Shown in pieces: positions 26,180 through 33,568 of a DNA stretch of 38,316 bases; within the stretch, counting starts at the first letter, position 1, and each line of letters starts with the position of its first letter. The notes beneath the pieces were generated by a model, which worked only from the letters and a program-made list of their open reading frames with translations, was not told the DNA's origin and made no database searches. The stretch comes from Pseudomonadota bacterium (GTDB lineage Bacteria; Pseudomonadota; Gammaproteobacteria; Xanthomonadales; Xanthomonadaceae): the NCBI GenBank assembly GCA_023419315.1, contig JAEZYE010000033.1, positions 1 to 38,316 on the forward strand. Reading direction: 5' to 3'. Position numbers and translations under genes: made by a program.

Positions 26180-26536
26180 TTACTTCTTGATGGCTTTGCG
26201 CGGACCCTTGCGGGTGCGGGCGTTGGTACGGGTGCGCTGACCACGCAGCGGCAGGCCGCGACGGTGACGCAGGCCGCGGTAGCAGCCCAGGTCCATCAGA
26301 CGCTTGATGGCAATACCGATCTCGCGGCGCAGATCGCCTTCGACCACGTACTTGCCGACTTCAGCGCGAAGACGCTCGACTTCCGGCTCCGACAGGTCGC
26401 GGATCTTGGTATTCGAGGCCACGCCGGCGGCGTCGCAAACCTTCTTCGAACGGGTACGGCCAATGCCGTAAATGCTTTGCAAACCGACCCAGACATGCTT
26501 CTGGGCAGGCAGGTTGACACCTGCAATACGCGCCAT
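26180..26536 (-). CDS. rpsM: 30S ribosomal protein S13
   Basis: 118 aa starting MARIAGVNLPAQKHVWVGLQ and ending in the basic tail that reaches the P-site tRNA (GQRTRTNARTRKGPRKAIKK). The ATG at 26536 follows GGAGAC; the open frame extends to 26701 but that part is leader sequence. First gene of the alpha operon, with its own candidate promoter. Confidence 0.97.
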   Translation of the reverse strand: MARIAGVNLPAQKHVWVGLQSIYGIGRTRSKKVCDAAGVASNTKIRDLSEPEVERLRAEVGKYVVEGDLRREIGIAIKRLMDLGCYRGLRHRRGLPLRGQRTRTNARTRKGPRKAIKK

Positions 26537-26619
26537 GACGCGGTCTCCAACTGTGTTTGAAGGCTCGGCCAACCCTCTCCCTATTGGGAAAGCAGGCAGA
26601 CGAACGGAGTGAACTGGAA

Positions 26620-26649
26620 ATTTTAGCAAAGATCTCGGGTTACTTGGAA
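26620..26649 (-). promoter_or_regulatory. rpsM: Candidate alpha-operon promoter
   Basis: On the minus strand TTCCAA (complement 26644-26649) and TAAAAT (complement 26620-26625) are 18 bp apart. The implied transcript starts near 26613, giving a leader of about 75 nt before rpsM. An S4-responsive leader would be expected by analogy to E. coli; I cannot see whether it is conserved. Confidence 0.5.
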
Positions 26650-26839
26650 GCCCGCGCCAACCCGCAGGTTGACGCTGGCCCGGCATGGGGAGTGTGCCCA
26701 TGCTCCGGCGCCGGAAGCCGCCTGATGCGCAGAGAAAGCAAGGAGCCTTTCCTCCGCACCGCCCGCGCTACTCTGGCGCAGGACTGGTTGCCTCACACCC
26801 GTGCGCGAGATCGCCGCCCAGGCCGCCCTTTTGTTTGGT

Positions 26840-26879
26840 CCGACCTGTTCAGGTCGGTGCCACGCGGGAGCATCCCGCG
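26840..26879 (-). other. Two tandem hairpins downstream of secY
   Basis: CGCGGGA/TCCCGCG (26863-26869, 26873-26879) and CCGACCTG/CAGGTCGG (26840-26847, 26850-26857) are both perfect inverted repeats, 10-50 bp after the secY stop. Neither is followed by a U-run, so termination would be incomplete or factor-dependent; 3'-end stabilisation is an alternative. Confidence 0.5.
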
Positions 26880-26889
26880 CTATTCAAAA

Positions 26890-28245
26890 TCATCCGCGGG
26901 AAAGACCGCCGCGTGAACCACCCTTGAGATTTGCTTTCTTGAGCAAGCTCTCATATTGGTGGGACATCAGGTGAGCCTGAATCTGGGCGATGAAGTCCAT
27001 CACAACGACCACCACAATCAGCAACGACGTGCCACCGAAATAGAACGAAGTGCCCAGCTGGGTACGCATCACTTCCGGCAGCAAACAGACAGCAACCAGA
27101 TACAGGGAACCCGCAGCCGTGAGCCGCGTCAATACACCGTCGATGTAGTCTGCGGTCGCCTTGCCAGGACGGATGCCCGGGATAAGCGCACCCGACTTCT
27201 TCAGGTTCTCGGCAGTTTCCTGCGAATTGAAAACCAGTGCCGTGTAGAAGAACGCGAAGCCAATAATCATCGCAGCAAAGACGATCATGTGCAGCGGCTC
27301 ACCGGGCGCGAGCGCTTGCGTGATACGTTGCAGCCAAGTCGTTGCTGCGTTGTTCTGGCCTGACCACATGGCCAGCGTCGCCGGGAACGCGAGGATGCTC
27401 GATGCAAAGATCGGCGGAATCACGCCAGCCATGTTGAGCTTGAGTGGCAGGAACGACGTCTGGTTCATATACGCGTTACGACCACCTTGCCGGCGCGCGT
27501 AATTAACCGTGATGCGGCGCTGGCCGCGTTCAACGAATACGACGAAGAAGGTGAAGCCGAACACCACCAACGTAATGATGATGAGCGCGATGGCGCTGAG
27601 TTGGCCATCGAGGTAGGCATTCACCGTACTGCCAACCGCACCCGGCAAGCCAGCGACAATGCCGGCGAAGATGATGAGCGAGACGCCGTTGCCAACACCG
27701 CGCTCAGTGACTTGTTCGCCCAGCCACATCAGGAAAATGGTGCCTGCGGTCAGTGCAACCACGGCCGTCAGCACAAAGCCCATACCCGGCGCATACACGA
27801 CCGGCACGCCACCGGGCGCCACCTGATTCTGCAGCGCCACAGCAATACTACCGCCCTGAACTACCGCCAAAAGCACCGCGCCGAAACGCGAATACTGGGT
27901 GATCTTGCGTCGGCCGGATTCGCCTTCCTTCTGCAATGCCTTGAGCGTCGGGAAGATATGCACGCCGAGCTGCATCACGATGGATGCCGAGATATAAGGC
28001 ATCACGTTCAGCGCGAATACGCTGAAGCGGTGCAGGGCGCCGCCCGAGAACATGTTGAACATGTCCACGATGCCGCCCTGATTCTGCATCATCGCCAACA
28101 TGGCGTCAGGATTGACACCCGGCACCGGCACATAGCAGCCGATGCGATAAACGATCAACGCTCCCAGGACGAACAGCAGACGCTGGCGCAGTTCCGTGAA
28201 CTTGCCCGCACCCGCCAGCATTCCGGCGGCATTACCCTGCGCCAT
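26890..28245 (-). CDS. secY: Protein translocase subunit SecY
   Basis: 451 aa, ten transmembrane helices, the channel subunit of SecYEG. Visible hallmarks: RLLFVLGALIVYRIGCYVPVPGV in TM1, the plug/TM2 region with FNMFSGGALHRFSVFALNVMPYISASI, the cytoplasmic loop with FVVFVERGQRRITVNYARRQ, and a lysine-rich C-terminus KKANLKGG. Start ATG at 28245. Last gene of the spc operon, 6 bp after rplO, followed by hairpins. Confidence 0.98.
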   Translation of the reverse strand: MAQGNAAGMLAGAGKFTELRQRLLFVLGALIVYRIGCYVPVPGVNPDAMLAMMQNQGGIVDMFNMFSGGALHRFSVFALNVMPYISASIVMQLGVHIFPTLKALQKEGESGRRKITQYSRFGAVLLAVVQGGSIAVALQNQVAPGGVPVVYAPGMGFVLTAVVALTAGTIFLMWLGEQVTERGVGNGVSLIIFAGIVAGLPGAVGSTVNAYLDGQLSAIALIIITLVVFGFTFFVVFVERGQRRITVNYARRQGGRNAYMNQTSFLPLKLNMAGVIPPIFASSILAFPATLAMWSGQNNAATTWLQRITQALAPGEPLHMIVFAAMIIGFAFFYTALVFNSQETAENLKKSGALIPGIRPGKATADYIDGVLTRLTAAGSLYLVAVCLLPEVMRTQLGTSFYFGGTSLLIVVVVVMDFIAQIQAHLMSHQYESLLKKANLKGGSRGGLSRG

Positions 28246-28251
28246 TCGGCC

Positions 28252-28689
28252 TTACTCCTGAACGCTGCCGCCGGCGGCTTCAATCGCCGCCTTGGCACCT
28301 GCGGTGGCAAGCACGCCCTTCAGCACGAACTTCTTGCTCAGCTCGCCCTTCTTGACGATCTTGGCGCGCTTGGCGGTGCTCGGCACCAGCTTGGCGGCAC
28401 GCAACACGGCGAAATCAACCTCAACCGCTTCCAGCTTGTCGAGTTGGTACGACAGGACTTCGGCCGTATCACCAGCCAGCTTCGAGCGGAAGCCGACCTT
28501 CGGAAGGCGCTTGATCAGCGGCATCTGGCCGCCTTCGAACTTCGCCTTGATCTTGCCCTTGCCGGCGCGCGCGAAAGAACCCTTGTGTCCGCGGCCAGCT
28601 GTCTTGCCCAGGCCGGAACCGATACCGCGACCGACGCGCACGCGTTCGGTACGGGCGCCTTCGGCAGGCTTCAATGTATTCAGACGCAT
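28252..28689 (-). CDS. rplO: 50S ribosomal protein L15
   Basis: 145 aa starting MRLNTLKPAEGARTERVRVGRGIGSGLGKT in sense, with the glycine/basic N-terminal extension that penetrates 23S rRNA (GRGHKGSFARAGKGK) and a globular C-terminus. 5 bp after rpmD and 6 bp before secY, so tightly coupled within the spc operon. Confidence 0.97.
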   Translation of the reverse strand: MRLNTLKPAEGARTERVRVGRGIGSGLGKTAGRGHKGSFARAGKGKIKAKFEGGQMPLIKRLPKVGFRSKLAGDTAEVLSYQLDKLEAVEVDFAVLRAAKLVPSTAKRAKIVKKGELSKKFVLKGVLATAGAKAAIEAAGGSVQE

Positions 28690-28694
28690 CTTGA

Positions 28695-28886
28695 TTACTC
28701 CTCAACCTTGACGAGGTAGTGAACTTTGGCAATCAAGCCACGCACCTGCGGGCTGTCCTTGAGTTCGCGCACATCGTTGAGCTTGTTCAGACCCAACGCC
28801 TTCACCGACAGACGGTGACGCGACTGGGAACCACGCAGGCCGCGCACCAGGCGGACCTTGACGGTCTTGTTGGATTCGTTAGCCAT
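28695..28886 (-). CDS. rpmD: 50S ribosomal protein L30
   Basis: 63 aa: MANESNKTVKVRLVRGLRG, then the L30 core SRHRLSVKALGLNKLND and REL...VRGLIAKVHYLV. The ATG at 28886 lies inside the end of rpsE; the two genes overlap by 8 bp, which suggests translational coupling. The earlier in-frame starts up to 28925 would overlap rpsE more deeply and do not look like L30. Confidence 0.95.
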   Translation of the reverse strand: MANESNKTVKVRLVRGLRGSQSRHRLSVKALGLNKLNDVRELKDSPQVRGLIAKVHYLVKVEE

Positions 28887-29421
28887 TGAGGAGTTCCTCC
28901 ACCTTCTTGCCGCGCTTGGCCGCAATACGGGTCGGCGACTGCATGTCGCCCAGGCCCTTGAGCGTCGCGCGTACCAGGTTGATCGGGTTGCGCGAGCCCA
29001 CGGCCTTTGCCAGCACGTTCTTTACGCCCACGGCTTCCAGCACAGCGCGCATGGCGCCGCCGGCGATAACGCCGGTACCTTCCGAAGCCGGCTGCATGAA
29101 CACGCGAGCAGCGCCGTGACCGGCCTTGACCGGATGCCACAACGTACCGTTGTTCAACTCGACATTGCTCATGTTCTTGCGGGCGTATTCCATCGACTTC
29201 TGGATGGCAACCGGCACTTCGCGCGCCTTGCCATAGCCGAAGCCGATACGGCCTGCACCGTCACCCACCACCGTCAAGGCAGTGAAGGTGAACTGGCGAC
29301 CACCCTTGACGGTCTTGCTGACGCGGTTGACCGCGACCAGCTTTTCAATCATGCCGTCGTCGATCTTCTCTTCGCGGTTGCGGTCGCGATCACGACCCCG
29401 CGGTTCACGTTGTTCTGCCAT
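28879..29421 (-). CDS. rpsE: 30S ribosomal protein S5
   Basis: 180 aa. An arginine/glutamate-rich N-terminus (REPRGRDRDRNREEK) precedes the S5 RNA-binding domain (VAVNRVSKTVKGGRQFTFTA) and C-terminal domain (NPINLVRATLKGLGDM). S5 acts in mRNA helicase activity and fidelity. Start ATG at 29421. Its end overlaps rpmD by 8 bp; 153 bp separate it from rplR. Confidence 0.97.
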   Translation of the reverse strand: MAEQREPRGRDRDRNREEKIDDGMIEKLVAVNRVSKTVKGGRQFTFTALTVVGDGAGRIGFGYGKAREVPVAIQKSMEYARKNMSNVELNNGTLWHPVKAGHGAARVFMQPASEGTGVIAGGAMRAVLEAVGVKNVLAKAVGSRNPINLVRATLKGLGDMQSPTRIAAKRGKKVEELLNG

Positions 29422-29449
29422 GTCTCAAATCCTTGGTTATTGGGAATTT

Positions 29450-29564
29450 GTGGCTTCGCCACTTATGGTTGTGAAGTACATCGTTGCAACGAAGCGAGCT
29501 GCATAAGAGACACTTCGCCCGGTGCTACCCGCACCGGCAGGAAAGCGCCGATCTTCATCGGCGC
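29450..29564 (-). other. Three hairpins in the rplR-rpsE spacer
   Basis: Within 29422-29574, three perfect inverted repeats are present: GCGCCGAT/ATCGGCGC (29545-29552, 29557-29564), CCGGTGC/GCACCGG (29519-29525, 29531-29537) and GTGGC/GCCAC (29450-29454, 29458-29462). The first begins 11 bp after rplR and is followed in minus-strand RNA by only UUUCC, so it is at best a weak terminator. No gene is seen here. Confidence 0.5.
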
Positions 29565-29574
29565 CTGGTCTTGC

Positions 29575-29931
29575 TTAGAACTGCAGGCCAGCCTCACGCG
29601 CGGCATCGGCAAGAGCCTTGATGCGGCCGTGGAAGCGGTAGCCCGAACGGTCGAACGCGATCTTCTCGACACCGGCGGCCTTCGCACGCTCAGCGATAAG
29701 CTTGCCAACCTTGGAGGCGGCGTCGCTGTTCTTGCCGTTCTTCAGACCGTCCTTGACGTCCGACTGCAGGGTGTTCGCAGCAGCGATGACCTTGGCGCCA
29801 TCGGCGGTGAACAATTGGGCGTAGATATGCTGACCGGTACGCAGCACCGTGAGGCGCGGCACGCCGAGTTCGCGGATATGCGCACGGGTCGACTTGGCGC
29901 GGCGCAGACGGGCGTTGTTCTTGATGCTCAT
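29575..29931 (-). CDS. rplR: 50S ribosomal protein L18
   Basis: 118 aa, opening MSIKNNARLRRAKSTRAHIREL and ending with the 5S-rRNA-binding segment KIAFDRSGYRFHGRIKALADAAREAGLQF. Binds 5S rRNA with L5 in the central protuberance. 29 bp after rplF in the spc operon. Confidence 0.97.
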   Translation of the reverse strand: MSIKNNARLRRAKSTRAHIRELGVPRLTVLRTGQHIYAQLFTADGAKVIAAANTLQSDVKDGLKNGKNSDAASKVGKLIAERAKAAGVEKIAFDRSGYRFHGRIKALADAAREAGLQF

Positions 29932-29960
29932 GATCTGGTTCCTCGAAGCCGAAGGCGTGC

Positions 29961-30488
29961 TTACGCCTTCTTCGCTTCCTTACGGATGATGGTCTCGTCG
30001 GAGTACTTCACGCCCTTGCCCTTGTAAGGCTCCGGCGGACGGAAACCGCGGATCTTGGCGGCGACTTCGCCTACGCGCTGCTTGTCCGCACCTTGGACCA
30101 GGATTTCGGTCTGGGTCGGCGTCGCAATGGTGATGCCTTCCGGCGCCTGGAACAGGATGGGGTGCGAGAAACCGAGCGACAGGCTCAGATCCTTGCCCTG
30201 CATCGCTGCGCGGTAACCGACACCGACGAGTTCCAGCTTGCGCTCGAAACCTTCGGACACACCTTTCACCATGTTGGCGAGAATGGCGCGGATGGTGCCG
30301 GTGATCGCATCGTCCTCCGGTGCAACCGGGGAAAGATTGGCGACTCCGTCTTCGATCTTCAGCTCGACTCCTGCGGGCTTCGCAATCGACAAGGTGCCCT
30401 TGGGGCCCTTGACGTTCAGGACTTCGGCCTGCTGGTTGATTTCTACGCCCTTGGGCAGGGCAATCGGCTTTTTGGCTACACGGGACAT
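29961..30488 (-). CDS. rplF: 50S ribosomal protein L6
   Basis: 175 aa with the duplicated L6 fold: MSRVAKKPIALPKGVEINQQ in the first repeat, and LELVGVGYRAAMQGKDLSLSLGFSHPI in the second. The C-terminal signature IRGFRPPEPYKGKGVKYSDE is present. Start ATG at 30488. 12 bp after rpsH. Confidence 0.98.
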   Translation of the reverse strand: MSRVAKKPIALPKGVEINQQAEVLNVKGPKGTLSIAKPAGVELKIEDGVANLSPVAPEDDAITGTIRAILANMVKGVSEGFERKLELVGVGYRAAMQGKDLSLSLGFSHPILFQAPEGITIATPTQTEILVQGADKQRVGEVAAKIRGFRPPEPYKGKGVKYSDETIIRKEAKKA

Positions 30489-30500
30489 TGGCTTACTCCG

Positions 30501-30899
30501 TTAGGCCACAAAGCACAGGACTTCACCGCCGACGCCCTGCTGCCGCGCCTGCGCATCCGTCATGATGCCCTTGGAGGTGGAAATGATGGCGATACCCAGG
30601 CCGGCAAGGACCTTCGGCAGCTCGGCTTTGCCGCGATACTGACGCAGGCCCGAACGGGACACGCGCGACAGCTTTTCGATAACCGGCTTGCCTTCGAAAT
30701 ACTTCAGGACGATTTCAAGTTCGACCTTGTTGTTCTCGGCCTTCGTCACGCGCACGTCGGAGACATAACCTTCCGACTTCAGGACGTTGGCGATGGCGAC
30801 CTTGATCTTGGACGACGGCATCTTCACCGTCTGCTTGCCGACGGCGGCCGCATTCTTGATGCGGACCAGCATGTCGGCGATGGGATCAGTCATGCTCAT
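30501..30899 (-). CDS. rpsH: 30S ribosomal protein S8
   Basis: 132 aa starting MSMTDPIADMLVRIKNAAAVGK, with the C-terminal GIAIISTSKGIMTDAQARQQGVGGE motif that contacts 16S rRNA helix 21. In E. coli S8 represses the spc operon by binding mRNA at rplE. ATG at 30899 fits the MSM family start, although AAAGG is about 10 bp upstream. A 195-bp spacer separates it from rpsN, and a possible internal promoter lies there. Confidence 0.97.
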   Translation of the reverse strand: MSMTDPIADMLVRIKNAAAVGKQTVKMPSSKIKVAIANVLKSEGYVSDVRVTKAENNKVELEIVLKYFEGKPVIEKLSRVSRSGLRQYRGKAELPKVLAGLGIAIISTSKGIMTDAQARQQGVGGEVLCFVA

Positions 30900-31022
30900 A
30901 AGTAGTTACCTTTTGAGTAGCACCGATATCCGCTTTCGCGAAAATCTGCAGTTGTGCCTGGAAGCCCCAGGTGGGCGGTCCCGACGGGACCACGGTCCGC
31001 GACTGGCCGCGGGAACCGGAAA

Positions 31023-31057
31023 GTATACAGCAACAAGTCCGGCATGTGCCGGACTTG
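31023..31057 (-). other. 11-bp palindrome and -10-like box in the rpsN-rpsH spacer
   Basis: CAAGTCCGGCA (31034-31044) and TGCCGGACTTG (31047-31057) pair perfectly. On the minus strand the stem is followed by UUGCUG and then TATACT (complement 31023-31028), a good -10 about 125 bp before rpsH, but without a clear -35. A second hairpin GGTCCC/GGGACC lies at 30977-30991. Roles as attenuator, processing site or internal promoter are inferences; no gene is seen in 30900-31094. Confidence 0.45.
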
Positions 31058-31094
31058 GCTTTTGACCGTCCCGGCCGGTGCCGGAGCGGCCAGT

Positions 31095-31400
31095 TTACCA
31101 GCTGGCCTTGCGCAGGCCCGGCACGTCGCCACGCATGGTGGCTTCACGCAGCTTGTTGCGGCCGAGGCCAAACTTGCGATAGACGCCACGCGAGCGACCG
31201 GACAGTTCGCAGCGATTGCGCTGGCGACAGGGCGACGAATCACGCGGCAGCTTCTGCAGTTTGGTCGCAGCTTCCAGACGCTCCTCGTAAGAGGCGGTCG
31301 TACCGGAGATGATCTTCTTCAGTGCATCACGCTTGGCGGCGTACTGCTTGGCGAGTTTGGCCCGCTTGATATCGCGGTTCACCATCGAGGTCTTGGCCAT
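31095..31400 (-). CDS. rpsN: 30S ribosomal protein S14
   Basis: 101 aa, the long zinc-independent form of S14: MAKTSMVNRDIKRAKLAKQYAAKR at the start and CRQRNRCELSGRSRGVYRKFGL in the core, without the two CxxC pairs of the short form. 17 bp downstream of rplE. Confidence 0.97.
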   Translation of the reverse strand: MAKTSMVNRDIKRAKLAKQYAAKRDALKKIISGTTASYEERLEAATKLQKLPRDSSPCRQRNRCELSGRSRGVYRKFGLGRNKLREATMRGDVPGLRKASW

Positions 31401-31417
31401 TTAGGTTTCCTGGCGAA

Positions 31418-31960
31418 TCAGTTACGGAACGGGAACTTGAACGCTTCCAGCAGTGCCTTCGCTTCGGCATCGCTCTTGGCGGTCGTCGTGATGGCGATAT
31501 CCATGCCGCGGAGTGCGTCGACCTGATCGAAGTCGATTTCCGGGAAGATGATCTGCTCCTTCACGCCCATGTTGTAGTTGCCGCGACCATCGAAAGAACG
31601 GCCGGACACACCACGGAAGTCACGCACGCGCGGCAGCGAGATATTGATCAGTCGATCAAGGAACTCGTACATCTTGGCGCGACGCAGCGTTACCTTGCAG
31701 CCGATCGGCCAGCCATCACGAATCTTGAACGAAGCCACCGAGATACGGGACTTGGTTGTGATCGGCTTCTGGCCGGTGATCTTGGCCAGATCGGCCACAG
31801 CGTTTTCCAGGATCTTCTTGTTGGTCGCCGCTTCACCCACACCCATGTTGATGGTGATCTTGGTGATCTTCGGGACTTCCATCGGATTGGTGTAACCGAA
31901 CTTCTTGATCAAAGCCGGCGTCACTTCTTCCTTGTAGATTTTTTCGAGACGGGTGCTCAT
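31418..31960 (-). CDS. rplE: 50S ribosomal protein L5
   Basis: 180 aa beginning MSTRLEKIYKEEVTPALIKKFGY, with KITINMGVGEA and the C-terminal FPEIDFDQVDALRGMDIAI motif. Binds 5S rRNA and P-site tRNA. The translation start region is where S8 autoregulation acts in E. coli. 11 bp after rplX. Confidence 0.98.
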   Translation of the reverse strand: MSTRLEKIYKEEVTPALIKKFGYTNPMEVPKITKITINMGVGEAATNKKILENAVADLAKITGQKPITTKSRISVASFKIRDGWPIGCKVTLRRAKMYEFLDRLINISLPRVRDFRGVSGRSFDGRGNYNMGVKEQIIFPEIDFDQVDALRGMDIAITTTAKSDAEAKALLEAFKFPFRN

Positions 31961-31971
31961 CTGTTCATTCC

Positions 31972-32289
31972 TCAGGCGTCGAGCGCCTCACCACTGGAGC
32001 GGAACACACGCAGTTTGCGTCCATCCTCCAGGACCTTGAAACCAATACGCTCGCCCTTGCCGGAGGCCGGGTTGAACAGAGCAACGTTCGAAATGTGGAT
32101 CGAGGACTCGCGCTCGACCACACCGCCAGCCACGCCAGCTTGCGGGTTCGGCTTGGTGTGGCGCTTGACGACATTGACGTTGGAGACGACAACGCGGTCG
32201 CCATCCACACGCACTACATCGCCCTTCTTGCCCTTGTCCTTGCCGGTGATGACGACCACCTGGTCGCCCTTCTTGATACGGTTAGCCAT
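31972..32289 (-). CDS. rplX: 50S ribosomal protein L24
   Basis: 105 aa with the KOW motif near the N-terminus (MANRIKKGDQVVVITGKDKGKKGDVVRV) and VNVVKRHTKPNPQAGVAGGVVERE. An assembly initiator of the 50S subunit. 15 bp after rplN. Confidence 0.97.
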   Translation of the reverse strand: MANRIKKGDQVVVITGKDKGKKGDVVRVDGDRVVVSNVNVVKRHTKPNPQAGVAGGVVERESSIHISNVALFNPASGKGERIGFKVLEDGRKLRVFRSSGEALDA

Positions 32290-32304
32290 TTCTATGTCCT
32301 CCGC

Positions 32305-32673
32305 TCAGAGCACTTCAGGCGCGAGCGAAACGATCTTCATGAACTTCTCGGAACGCAGCTCGCGGGTTACGGGCCCGAAAATGCGTGTACCGATCGGCTC
32401 CTGCTTGTTGTTCAGCAGGACGGCAGCGTTGCCATCGAAGCGGATCAGCGAACCGTCCGGACGACGAACGCCTTTGCGGGTGCGCACGACAACCGCATCG
32501 TAGACCTCGCCCTTCTTGACCTTGCCACGCGGGATGGCGTCCTTGACGGTCACCTTGATTATGTCACCGATACCGGCATAACGGCGCTTGGAGCCGCCCA
32601 GCACCTTGATGCACATCAGTTCCTTGGCACCGGAGTTGTCAGCCGCATCGAGATAGCTCTGCATCTGGATCAT
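32305..32673 (-). CDS. rplN: 50S ribosomal protein L14
   Basis: 122 aa starting MIQMQSYLDAADNSGAKELM, with CIKVLGGSKRRYAGIGDII and the closing KIVSLAPEVL. In many proteobacteria this is the first spc-operon gene; here it follows rpsQ by only 15 bp, so S10 and spc genes look like one unit. Confidence 0.98.
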   Translation of the reverse strand: MIQMQSYLDAADNSGAKELMCIKVLGGSKRRYAGIGDIIKVTVKDAIPRGKVKKGEVYDAVVVRTRKGVRRPDGSLIRFDGNAAVLLNNKQEPIGTRIFGPVTRELRSEKFMKIVSLAPEVL

Positions 32674-32688
32674 GATTCAGGACTCCTC

Positions 32689-32955
32689 TTATTCGGCCGC
32701 GCGAGTGATGATTTCCACCACGCGCCAGTTCTTGGTCTTGGAAAGCGGGGCGATTTCCACCACGCGTACGACGTCGCCTTCCTTGCAGCTGTTCTCCGCG
32801 TCATGCGCGTGCAGCTTGGTCGAACGACGGATGTACTTGCCGTACAGCGCATGCTTGACCTGACGTTCAACCAGAACGGTCACCGTCTTGTCCATCTTGT
32901 TGCTGACGACGCGGCCTTCGATGGTGCGTTGCGCTTTGTCTTTGTTATCGCTCAT
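32689..32955 (-). CDS. rpsQ: 30S ribosomal protein S17
   Basis: 88 aa with the OB-fold motifs EGRVVSNKMDKTVTVLVERQ and ENSCKEGDVVRVVEIAPLSKTKNW. Binds the 5' domain of 16S rRNA. 12 bp after rpmC. Confidence 0.97.
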   Translation of the reverse strand: MSDNKDKAQRTIEGRVVSNKMDKTVTVLVERQVKHALYGKYIRRSTKLHAHDAENSCKEGDVVRVVEIAPLSKTKNWRVVEIITRAAE

Positions 32956-32967
32956 CTCGGGCGCTCC

Positions 32968-33153
32968 TTACTTCTTGCCGCCGAGCAGGGTCTTGACGCG
33001 AGCGATCTCGCGACGAACCCGACGGGTTTCATGGGTCTTCGGCAGCTGACCGGTGACCTTCTGCATGCGAAGCGAGAATTGCTCCTTCTGCAGGTCCACC
33101 AGATGGCTCTTCAGCTCGTCAGCCGACTTCTCGCGGAGTTGCTTGAGTTCCAT
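32968..33153 (-). CDS. rpmC: 50S ribosomal protein L29
   Basis: 61 aa, two long helices: MELKQLREKSADELKSHLVD and a second with FSLRMQKVTGQLPKTHE...RRVRREIARVKT. Its ATG overlaps the rplP stop (TAATG), indicating termination-reinitiation coupling. Confidence 0.96.
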   Translation of the reverse strand: MELKQLREKSADELKSHLVDLQKEQFSLRMQKVTGQLPKTHETRRVRREIARVKTLLGGKK

Positions 33154-33566
33154 TAGCGCACCGTCCGGGTCACGAATTGAGTGGTGACGGACAGCTTGGC
33201 CGCGGCCAGGCGGAATGCCTCGCGCGCGATTTCCTCGCTGACGCCTTCGATTTCATAGATCATGCGGCCCGGCTGGATCTGGGCAACCCAGTACTCCACG
33301 TTACCCTTGCCGGAGCCCATGCGGACTTCAATCGGCTTCTTGGTAATCGGCTTGTCCGGGAACACGCGGATCCACATCTTGCCGCCGCGCTTCACGTATC
33401 GGCTGATGGAGCGGCGCGCCGCCTCGATCTGGCGCGCGGTCAGCTGACCGTGCGCCGTGGCCTTCAGGCCGTACTCGCCAAAACTGACGAGGTTGCCGCT
33501 CCAGCTCAGGCCGTCATTGCGGCCCTTGTGCATTTTGCGGTATTTGGTTCGCTTGGGTTGCAACAT
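33153..33566 (-). CDS. rplP: 50S ribosomal protein L16
   Basis: 137 aa, opening MLQPKRTKYRKMHKGRNDGL, with RIFPDKPITKKP-type core (VFPDKPITKKPIEVRMGSGKG) and PGRMIYEIEGVSEE. L16 lies near the peptidyl transferase centre. 2 bp after rpsC; stop shared with the rpmC start. Confidence 0.97.
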   Translation of the reverse strand: MLQPKRTKYRKMHKGRNDGLSWSGNLVSFGEYGLKATAHGQLTARQIEAARRSISRYVKRGGKMWIRVFPDKPITKKPIEVRMGSGKGNVEYWVAQIQPGRMIYEIEGVSEEIAREAFRLAAAKLSVTTQFVTRTVR

Positions 33567-33568
33567 GA

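Larger units (their letters stand above)
26537..26889. other. 353-bp secY-rpsM spacer without a gene
   Basis: No rpmJ (L36) or other credible short gene is seen on the minus strand, although rpmJ commonly sits here in enteric bacteria. The spacer holds two tandem hairpins just after secY and a promoter-like pair before rpsM (both listed separately). Plus-strand open frames here lack start signals and resemble no protein I know. Confidence 0.7.

Noticed and set aside
26557..26927. Plus-strand open frames in the secY-rpsM spacer
   Set aside because: No ribosome binding site, no recognisable protein, and they overlap hairpins and a minus-strand promoter. A minus-strand rpmJ was also looked for and not found.
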